NCBI GenBank assembly: GCA_934045905.1
Contig: OW203764.1
Location: 558,001 to 622,000 of the forward strand
Length of the DNA stretch: 64,000 nt
Reading direction: 5' to 3'
Source: Leuctra nigra
Taxonomy: Eukaryota; Arthropoda; Insecta; Plecoptera; Leuctridae
In this document: piece by piece, positions 55,769 to 64,000 of the stretch
Layout of the letters: every line of letters starts with the position of its first letter
How positions within the stretch are numbered: the stretch's first letter is position 1
Made by a program: the position numbers and the translations under genes
The notes under the pieces: model-generated
Told to the model about the DNA's origin: nothing
What the model saw: only the letters and a program-made list of their open reading frames with translations
Databases searched by the model: none

Positions 55769-56850
55769 AAAACACCTTCTTGCATTACATATCAGGTGTG
55801 ACGAATGTTTTAAATTTATAGACACATTGTTTTATATAATGACGTGACATTGAAATTATGTTGTGACCGTAGACGATTGCCATCCTTAAACTGAGCCAAA
55901 ACTTATTATTTACATTTTAAATAACTGTTAAAGCCCAGTGCCAATAGTTTTAACGTTTTAACTGTGTATAAACAATATGAGTACTACCTACATGAAATTT
56001 ATCCTAAAGAGAGGTAATTAATTTACACTTGGATGTATGTAATACAATTTTTTGACAGTACCTACCTAATTGATAATATTGCTGCTACCCAACAGATATT
56101 ACATTTCAAAACTAATACTTGGCAACTCTCAAGCCCAATGTATGCCATTCTTTATTTTGTATTTTGAAGAAAAGTGGAGATATGGAAATTGAGTCATGAC
56201 ATTCTACATCAATGTAGGTTATTATGGTATTATAAATTTATATTTTATTTTATTTTATTCATCAACTCTTTAATTTTTAAACATCAAAGTTTCTCCCATG
56301 TATGTTAAAATGCAAATATTATACCAATACAGTGATATGAGAAAAATAAACTAGATGATAAGAAAAGTAATATCCATGTATCCTATGTATTACTACATCC
56401 TAAGATCCCCTTCACAAGGAAATTTGAAGTTATTTTTGAGTTGGTGGGTGGGATTTAAGACAATTATAATGCATGTCACGGGGGGGGGGGGGAGCCTCTC
56501 TCCCCCGAGCCCAGGGTCAACAATCGATGTTTCCATCCACCAATTTTTCCCATTGTATGTGTGTTGTGCCCTCTGAGTTTTTACCCTGCACATGGTGTTG
56601 GCTCGTATCAATTGATGCGGCGTCGCAACCATGTTAAATAGATAGCACTCCAGTGTGCAGTGAGCCCATATCAAGTAAAACGAGACAACGAGCTTTTTCT
56701 AAAGCGACAAACACCAAATGAGTCTCTGCCTCTTGCTACTCTTTTCTGCGCTAGCTGCCTCAAGGTGAAAATATTATCCCCACATGAGCACTTAATATTT
56801 TCGCAAAGTAAAAAAAATTTTATAGGGGTTAAATAGTACAGTACTAACTT
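55769..56850. other. Intergenic region without a recognised gene
   Basis: AT-rich, with a run of 14 G near 56480. No ORF or repeat was recognised. Confidence 0.5.
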
Positions 56851-57040
56851 CTAGGAAAACGCTCAGTGTAACGCGTTGATGAGCGAGCACAGAACATGCA
56901 ACATCCCCATTAGTAACGATACACGACACGGCACATGACGATTTTCTCTGCAATTTTTCAATCTCCATAATACTCTGGATGAATAATTGAGCGAGCGTAG
57001 CGAGCGTCACCACGGTACTCTTATGGCACTTTCTCTGTGC

Positions 57041-57074
<34 letters not shown>

Positions 57075-58115
57075 CTGCACTGCCCAGGTCAAACCGCACA
57101 ACCAATCGATCTGAAATTTTGTACACATACTAACGTAATCTATGCGATCCCTGGGATCTTTTCTGAACGGTATCCTGTGATTGGTTCAAATTTTATAAAA
57201 ATTATCTTTCGATTGGTTGGTTTGATCAATTTGAAATTTAGCAAAGTCATTGCAACCAACATTGTACCCAATCAAAAAAAAATTCAGCCAAATCCTCCAA
57301 TTGGTTCAAATTTAAAACCATTTTTCCTGTGATTTTTTGAAATTTAAACTGGAACCGATTGACCGACCAGCTAAAAACTTCGCATGGTCATTGGTACCAA
57401 CATTTAAAGTATTTTTGCCAATTTTCACTCTAATCTGTCGTTATTTTCAAAAGTTTTTGTCATTTTAGGGACATTTTGCGTGTTGGCTGTCAAATTCACG
57501 GCGACTTCGAATCTACAGTTCAAGGCAAGGTAGTTAGAGCAGAAAGTTTTAAACGATATGAAACTTATAATGACCGTTCAACAGATTGATCTGATATTGT
57601 GTACACACACTACATATCATATCATATGGGTGGTCCCAGGTATATTTTTTGAACGAGATCCTGTGATTTTTGAAAATTAACAAGGAACCGTTCAATCATA
57701 AAGGTTTAATCGATCAACTTAAAACTTAGCAAGGATTGGCACCAATATTTTTGGAGATTTTGGAGATTTTTATACAAGTATGTGACGAAACTAAAGAATT
57801 AATGGCTTTTAATGACATTCGATAGACATAATTTCGGTTCGAGGTGTTGCGTGTATCCGAATATCTGTCAGTAATGAAGTATCGAAATGAATGTTTTCCA
57901 GTGCCAATTGAAAATTGATTCTGATATGCTTTATGAACCAGGTGCTTAGATGCTATTTTAAAGTTTCGATGAAAAGCATACACTTTTAAGTTGATATCAT
58001 AATCAATTCAATATGGATGTATATGTTTTCTGTGCGTTGTGTACGCATTTCCGGTTCGAGAATTTGCGCGTATCCGTGCTCGCTCATCAACGCGTTACAC
58101 TGAGCGTTTTCCTAG
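56851..58115. repeat. 40-bp perfect inverted repeat pair, interleaved with a larger fold-back
   Basis: 56851-56890 (core ACGCTCAGTGTAACGCGTTG) is an exact reverse complement of 58076-58115. The left arm lies outside and the right arm inside the element at 56984-58977, so the pairs cross rather than nest. This suggests one element inserted in, or rearranged with, another. Confidence 0.8.
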
Positions 58116-58977
58116 TAGATCCATTGTGTCGTGAAGTCTTACCTACATACCTTCTCCAGAAATCTCTTGTGACATCCCATACTAAACTCGTAAAATTACA
58201 ATTAATACTTGACTGATTGGGTTTACAATAATATGTAAAATTTAATATTAAGTTGGTCTTGATCACAATGCAAAATTTGAACTTTATGTGAACATTTTTA
58301 TTGTCGACCAATCAGAAGACATTATTTAAACTTAAACCAATTAGAGGATTTGGCCTTCGTACTGCATCCGATTTTATGCGCTAGCTCAAAAATGCTTTCA
58401 TTTTACTGTACATTGTGAATAGCTTGGCTGCTCTACAGGCCTTGCCTTGGAACAGAAGCTTAAAGAAGGCAGGGATGACAATTTAGTATACATTTTTCAA
58501 GATTATGGAATAAAATGATCTTAAAATGACAAAACTTTTGAAAATAACGACTGATTAGACTGAAAATTGGCAAAAATACCTAAAATGTTGGTACCAATGA
58601 CCACGCGAAGTTTTAAGTTGATCGGTCAATCTGTTCTAGTTTAAATGTCAAAAATCACATGAAAAATGGTTTTAAATTTGAACCAATAGGAGGATTTGGC
58701 TGAAATTTTTTATGATTGGGCACAATGTTGGTTGCAATGTTTTTGCTAAATTTCAAATTGATCGAAGCAACCAATCGAAAGATAATTTTTTAAAAATTTG
58801 AACCAATTACGGGAGCCCATTCAAAACCGATCCCAGGGACCGCATAGAGTACGTTAGTATGTGTTCAAAATTTCAGATCGATTGCTTGAGCGGTTTGACC
58901 TGGGCTGTGACCACAAAAAAAAAAAAAAAAAACACAGAGAAAGTGCCATAAGAGTACCGTGGTGACGCTCGCTCAAT
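56984..58977. mobile_element. 2-kb fold-back element (TTGAGCGAGCG ends)
   Basis: TTGAGCGAGCG ... ACCACGGTACTCTTATGGCA at the left is mirrored at 58930-58977. The arms are about 490 bp (56984-57480 against about 58490-58977) with some divergence and a homopolymer T/A run in each. A more diverged direct copy of the arm lies at 57580-57730. No transposase and no clear target duplication. Confidence 0.75.
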
Positions 58978-59080
58978 AAATTGAATAATTTAATGTAACT
59001 TCTGAGAGCTATTATATTTTTGTATTCAATTCAAAGAAGTCATTAAATGTCCAGTGATGATCATTTTATTTGTACATGAC

Positions 59081-59233
59081 AAATAATCATCTATCCGCTG
59101 GTTCCAATTAATGGGTCAGGGGGTGGGTGTTCCCACCAACACTAGGGCCGCAGGACTACTGGAGACCGGCTGGCCACGCCTGGCGTCTCCTCCTCGTCTT
59201 CCTCTTCTTCCTCCACTTCCAATTGTTCCATCG
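59081..59233 (-). mobile_element. RTE-like LINE 3' fragment
   Basis: The reverse complement matches 16345-16497: acidic E-rich codons, CCTAGTGTTGGTGG, CACCCACCCCCTGACCCATT, CCAGCGGATAGAT. Confidence 0.75.
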
Positions 59234-59504
59234 GAAATTGTATTTATTTATAGAGGGGGAAAATGTAAAAAAAAAAATATTAACATAGAAGCTGTTTTCA
59301 ACTTACCAATAATTGAAAAGTTCCTGCTGAATGGTCTGGAGACAGCTTTTATATTTTTTTTGAGCTCGTGGTAGGTGAGGTGTAAAGGTATGCAAACAAA
59401 ATCATCAAACAATATTTGCCAGTGACAGTACATAATACAAAATTGATTTGATATTTCAAGACTGGAATGGAAGTAAAGTTAGGTGATTATTTTTTATTAT
59501 TAAT

Positions 59505-59848
59505 TAGAACAGACTTGAAAGTGCAGAGGTTCACGTACAACTGGGGAGAGAGCGGCTACGGTGGTTCGGCGACATGAAGAGAATGCAGAGGAGTCGAATA
59601 CCACGTCGGGAGTTTAAAGTGGCAAGTAGTGATAAAAGAAGAGTGGGAAGGCCACGGGAGAAGTGGAGAGAGTTGGTAGCAGTGGATGTACAAAAGAGAC
59701 TGGAGATGTGGGAAGACGGGGAGGAAGAAAGGGAGGATGAGCCAAGCTTGGCCAGCTAGCTCAGGAGACCGAGGCCCTAGCAATGGTGGCCCTCGGCCTC
59801 GCCACCCCTGACCCAATTCTTTGAGCTGGGAGAAAGATTATTATTTAT
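59505..59848 (+). mobile_element. RTE-like LINE 3' fragment, second subfamily
   Basis: Encodes GRERLRWFGDMKRM, GRPREKW and an acidic tail, then GCCACCCCTGACCCAATTC and a TTATTATTTATTATTATTA tail. Heavily 5'-truncated. Confidence 0.78.
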
Positions 59849-60103
59849 TATTATTACTTTATTATTTAGCTTTCTTTGCTACCAAAAAGTGGCTTCCAGA
59901 GTCTCATTTCTTCATCAATTATGTTTGATATGATTACTGATTATTGGATCAAATGGAGAAAGAAGAAAACTACAAAATTGAAATGTTACGATTATTTACA
60001 ATTTACATTCAAATGTAAAGAGCGCGCATTAATTTAAAATGATTGGTCTATTTGAATCAACCAATAGCAGGATAGAGTTTATGTGCTTTCAGAAATGAGT
60101 ATG

Positions 60104-60110
60104 TATAAAA
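60104..60110 (+). promoter_or_regulatory. Candidate TATA box for the GLYR1 gene
   Basis: TATAAAA, with CCAAT about 45 bases upstream (60060-60064). A CAAAA|gtaagt donor at 60149 and an acceptor ttattcgcag ending 60490 would give a 5' UTR intron leading to the ATG at 60512. All of this is inference from motifs. Confidence 0.4.
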
Positions 60111-60511
60111 ACCGCTCGACGCGTCCGGCGTTGGTCCTGAGCGAGCAAAAGTAAGTGCAATTTGGAAAGCATGCCTAGCCGCCGCCGCCAAGTGTTTTTG
60201 CTTCGCTTGTTTGGTTTCCGCGCCCGCCATAATAAAATGAGAGTGAAGAAAGTATTAATTTTATAGTGTTATGTTGTTTGTCGTTTAAGTACGTTATTTA
60301 TTCAAAATTATTAAATTTTGTTATATTTTTTAATAACACATTATCAGACAGCGGTATTTTAGTGTACTATATTCACGAAGTGTTTGCCGAAGTGAAGCTC
60401 GTGTGTCGGTACTCGGTGTATGGACCTTGCGTAGAAGATCGTGAAAACGACGCTAGCCTGTCGCTTTCCCAGCATTCACTTTATTCGCAGTCGAGTTAAC
60501 GCAGGAGCAAC

Positions 60512-60546
60512 ATGGCAGATGAGTTTAAACTCGGTGATTTAGTATG
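60512..60546 (+). CDS. Glyr1: Glyr1 exon 1 (start Met)
   Basis: ATG at 60512, 35 nt, donor TG|gtaggt. The codon TG|G for the PWWP Trp 12 is split by the intron. Confidence 0.9.
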
Positions 60547-63284
60547 GTAGGTTTAAATTGTATAGTTCTGAATTAGTCCCTCCGTTATTTACATGAGTGC
60601 TGTGCACATTTGTATACAAACACTGTACGTATGTTTTCTCTTTTTTAGGGCCAAAATGAAAGGATTCTCGCCTTGGCCGGGCAGGGTATGTATACAGGAG
60701 GTTTTTACCGCTCTGTTGATAGAGCGTTTGTTGCCTGTTAAAGTTTTTAGCGGTAGAAGTCACTTATTAATTTTAAGAGGAATGTTTTTGATACAAGGGC
60801 AGTGGTAATTAGTACACTAATCTGTCATAACCAATACCCACTGATTTTTAAACTGTCTGGATTTGATACCACATTGTTTTCACAATTTATCCCACCTGTA
60901 GAGGTAGGTAGGTACCTAGGTCGGTACCTACACTACAAGTGACATACCTGTCTGTACCGCCTACTAGCTACCTACCCTAGGTACTACCTACCTTGAATAA
61001 TCATCTCAAAAATGACTTGATAGAAGTGTGTCTTGCGTTTCTCTGGACTCTCGCAGAGCACCTCGACATAGAATTAATTAGAACCACTTCCTAACTGCAC
61101 TACCTAGAACTCCTACCTTCCTACCTTAAATTTCGAATTGCATGTCCTAGGTACTTTGGAATCTGTAATAAAATGCAACTCCATGGGCAAACCATAACTT
61201 GGTCTATTTCGTTTTATGCAGCTCTTTATTTCTTGGCTCGGCTGATCGTTTGTTTCTTGTAACCTTGATTCCTTCGATGAAAAAATGAACAAATCGAATG
61301 TAGGTACAGGTACACTTCCCTAACCGCCCTGGGTACACAAAAATGTACCTACCTATCTATAGTGGACCCAGCCAGCATGGAGCCAATTCAGCAAATGCTG
61401 TGTAAAATTCAACAATGGGCTTAGCTTCTAATCCTGAGTGTTTTGACGCGTGTCCGGTTGTAAATATCTCTCAACCACTGCAGGTGTTCGGGAAAGGGTT
61501 GTTTTGTTGTGGTGCCAAATATCTTTCAATGCAGTCGGCTTTTAAAATTCACGGAAAGTTGTATAAAATGGCAACAGTGCAAGTGGAAGGGGGTGGCAGG
61601 TCATCACTCGGGTTGTATCTTGCTTGTCAGAGCTTAACGTTGAACAAGGGTCGAACAATACTGCTTGTCTTATGAAAGGAAAGGCTGCGCGCGCGCTGTG
61701 TCCACTCGACATGTGTAGAATGATAATCTATTGCATATTGCATGCATCTACTGTACACAAGGAACAAAGGAATGAAACTGTGTTTACCACGAGTCTATGG
61801 CAACAATTACCATATTTGGCTATTTTTAAGCAGCTACGAAAATTTATGAGATAGAAACCCAGTCAATTTTAATAGATCAATTTGTCAATTGTTTTTGTAA
61901 TGTACCTTCCTGTTTATTGGGTACCTACATTATGAAAACACTGTAAAAGTGATGTGCGAGCCTTTATAAGCTACGACTTAATATACGGTGTCGGTGACAG
62001 CTCTGTTATCATTGGGAATGTACTACATTCCCTTAATCTCCTTTATGACAAACATTCAATACCTAAATACCTGCTGCTTAGGATGCACACTGTACATTAC
62101 CTTAGTGGCACCGACCGGCAATGGTGTAGATTTTTTGATATTAGGAAAACTGCCGGCGCAAGATAGTTTAGGGTGTTCTATGAATTTGAAACGATTTGAC
62201 CCCGATTTTGAATTTGTTTCAGGTCGCTCCACCACCGAAGGATTTGAAAAAGCCCAAGGAAAAGAAGTCGCCTTTGCATTACATCTACTTTTTTGGATCT
62301 GACAACTAGTGAGTAATCAAGAAACACAATTCGGTATCCAGCTGGTTACTTAAAAGAGGGCTGGGTAGTGAGGTTGACCTTGAAGAGTTTTTTAATCGAT
62401 TTTTATCAATATATTTTACCAGTGTAATTGTTAACAAAATAAGGCTGTGTACGAGTACCTATTCAGAACAGTTCAATGAAACATGAAATAATTTTCATTG
62501 AACTGTTCTGAATACTCGTTCAAAGCCCTATTTTGTTTTGGTAAAAGATATTGATAAAAATCGATTAAAAAACTCTTCAAGGCCACGCTCACTACTCGCA
62601 GCCCTCTTAAAATACCTAGGTATTCACTCAACTGCATAACCAAAGTTGCGTGCAGACATTGTATAAACCGGAGTCAAACAGATTTAGGTAGAATTTAAAG
62701 AGTTTTAAAATCTTTTTTTAAATAGTAAAGAGTTCCGAAAACGTCCACGACATCAGTTGTAGCTCTAGTTTGTTGTAATATGCATGAAGGAGAGCCGTCA
62801 ATACTATTAGGCACTAGATCTCCACATCAAACTCAACTTGGAAAGTTAACACTGTGCATTGTTCCCTGGCCAGTCCGATGTATGTCTTTGAAGAAATTAA
62901 ATAATTAACTTCTTATTTGGATTATGGCTAGTTACAGTCTGGACAGTGAATACGTCTGAACTCTCACCAGTTATGCTGTTAGGCCAAGAAAGACTACATT
63001 GCACGTGGCGCTCACCTTGCAATGAAGCCTATCTCAGCCTAACAGAATAACTGACGAGCAGCGCATTGTGAGAGTTCAGACATACGTTGCCAAAAATCCT
63101 TCAAGTAACAGTTGTTGAGCAATTAACTAAATTAACTGTAATTTTGAATTCCAGTGGATGGATAGAGGAGACGCAAATCAAACCTTATTTTGAGTTCAAA
63201 GACAAACTGGAAGCATCCAATAAATCTGCGACATTCAAGGAGGCAATTGAAGCGATTGGAAACTACGTCCGAAGTAATGGCGAT
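60512..63284 (+). CDS. Glyr1: GLYR1 / NPAC-type PWWP nuclear protein (first 4 coding exons; continues past window)
   Basis: A nucleosome-destabilising reader of H3K36me3 chromatin that joins a PWWP domain to a dehydrogenase-like domain; the fly counterpart is Ndf (CG4747). Exons 60512-60546, 60649-60685, 62223-62308 and 63155-63284 join in phase to 96 residues. The N-terminus is GDLVWAKMKGFSPWPG, the PWWP signature with SPWP in place of PWWP, followed by PPKDLKKPKEKK and YFFGSDNYGWI, which is specific to the GLYR1 type, then two helices ending the domain. The linker and dehydrogenase domains must lie beyond 64000. Confidence 0.92.
60649..60685 (+). CDS. Glyr1: Glyr1 exon 2 (37-nt microexon with SPWPG)
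   Basis: Acceptor ttttttag and donor AGG|gtatgt. It encodes AKMKGFSPWPGR, the first half of the aromatic cage. Confidence 0.9.
60686..62222 (+). other. Glyr1 intron 2
   Basis: AT-rich with many TAGGTACC/CCTACCTA words near 60900-61000. Small ORFs are unremarkable. No element was recognised. Confidence 0.55.
62223..62308 (+). CDS. Glyr1: Glyr1 exon 3
   Basis: Acceptor tgtttcag and donor TA|gtgagt. It encodes APPPKDLKKPKEKK and YIYFFGSDN. Confidence 0.92.
62354..62606. mobile_element. Palindromic TTAA MITE, copy C
   Basis: TTAA at 62350-62353 and 62607-62610. Ends AAGAGGGCTGGGTAGTGAG ... CTCACTACTCGCAGCCCTC, mostly self-complementary, 253 bp. It sits 45 bases inside Glyr1 intron 3. Confidence 0.78.
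63155..63284 (+). CDS. Glyr1: Glyr1 exon 4: end of the PWWP domain
   Basis: Acceptor attccag and donor GAT|gtaagt, phase 0. It encodes YGWIEETQIKPY and the helix with FKEAIEAIGNYV. Confidence 0.92.
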
Positions 63285-63512
63285 GTAAGTATTTGCGGAG
63301 CTCTTAGCCGTTTGCATTTTCAACTTGTTGCATCTAATTGTTAGGTGTGCACAGGGAGGGAGGCCAAGGGGCTTCCTTCTCCCACCAAATGTCACTCCAC
63401 TTAGAATATATAAACATGGTCATTTCAGTGACCCAAATTTCTTTTAAAAAGTGGATATAAAAAATTTGCCCTGTAGGAAACTGGGGTGGTTTAAATCACA
63501 CCTCTGTTCTCC

Positions 63513-63900
63513 AGGGCCCGGAATCACAAAGCTTTTCCCCCGGGGTATTAAAGTAAAACCCCTTTATTTCACTGCCTATTAGATACCTAACCTACACACA
63601 CCAAAGTGGGGTAAACTCTTAATTCCCCCGGGGGAAAAGCTTTGTGAATCCGGGCCCAGGGGGAATTGATAGTTTACCCAATTTGTTGTAACTTGTTTCT
63701 AATAAGAAGTGAAAGAAGGGGTGTAATATTTTACTCCCCCCCCCCCCCCCCCCACGGGAAAATCTTTGTGAATCCGGGGCCTATTCTTGAGTTCTTGAAA
63801 ATGTTCACCAAGCGGAATTGCGCCACTACACAATGAAGGTGGTAGTACTTGATTTCGCAATGTCGACTATTTTCGCATGCGGTTTCAACTCAAGAATAGG
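63513..63900. mobile_element. Composite of palindromic MITE-like repeats
   Basis: GGGCCCGGAATCACAAAGC ... GCTTTGTGAATCCGGGCCC form an inverted pair (63513-63658). A third, partial copy ends at about 63780, after a C tract. The adjacent CCTATTCTTGAGTT ... AACTCAAGAATAGG pair (63780-63900) encloses about 90 bases. These look like stacked insertions in Glyr1 intron 4, which continues to the window end. Confidence 0.65.
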
Positions 63901-64000
63901 TGCCCTGGCTCCCATTTCACAGAATCGTTAGGTAGCGTTTTTCTACCCCGTTTAAAGGATCTCAGTAGGTAGATAGGTATAGGTATACTTTAAAAACACA

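Noticed and set aside
56480..56494. Run of 14 G as a structured regulatory element
   Set aside because: It is a simple homopolymer without supporting context and may also be a sequencing-length artefact.

Overview
This window is nuclear DNA of an arthropod, most likely an insect. The genes are intron-rich, with GC-rich coding exons in AT-rich introns and canonical GT/AG splice sites. The repeats are typical of insect genomes: Jockey-type and RTE-type LINEs, mariner, hAT and TTAA-type elements, and SINEs. A hemipteran such as a planthopper is my best guess, but it rests only on general repeat style.

Four conserved genes lie head to tail on the + strand. (1) 13-11847: Ubr1/UBR2-type N-recognin E3 ubiquitin ligase, 5 exons, lacking only the extreme N-terminus. 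(2) 13243-18076: NDFIP, the membrane adaptor that recruits Nedd4-family ligases, 4 exons, complete (229 aa). (3) 20791-51234: POSH (SH3RF), a RING plus four-SH3 scaffold ligase, 13 coding exons, complete (805 aa), with introns inflated to 30 kb by transposons. (4) 60512-63284 and beyond: the start of GLYR1/NPAC (N-terminal PWWP domain), running off the window. Every exon junction was checked by hand for phase, and each reconstructed frame stays open. Three neighbouring genes act in ubiquitin ligation.

Much of the remaining sequence is mobile DNA. Intron 3 of POSH holds two nearly identical Jockey LINE copies, one with both gag-like and pol ORFs open, enclosed by a 27-bp perfect inverted repeat. 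At least seven hAT-type elements have 8-bp target duplications, and most carry their own repeated short word near the ends. Two MITE families with TA duplications have two copies each. A palindromic TTAA family has three copies plus a relic. A mariner relic forms a hairpin. A 5S rRNA-headed SINE occurs twice, and two tRNA-like SINE heads are visible. Four fragments derive from one RTE-like LINE group.

The most unusual structures are two. One is a perfectly periodic 87-bp x 20 array (41114-42853) that repeats a POSH splice donor together with the last 25 coding bases. The other is a 1.8-kb fold-back element (46005-47822) nested in another inverted-repeat element, which is itself inside an older repeat.

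I see no prokaryotic genes, CRISPR arrays or rRNA operons.
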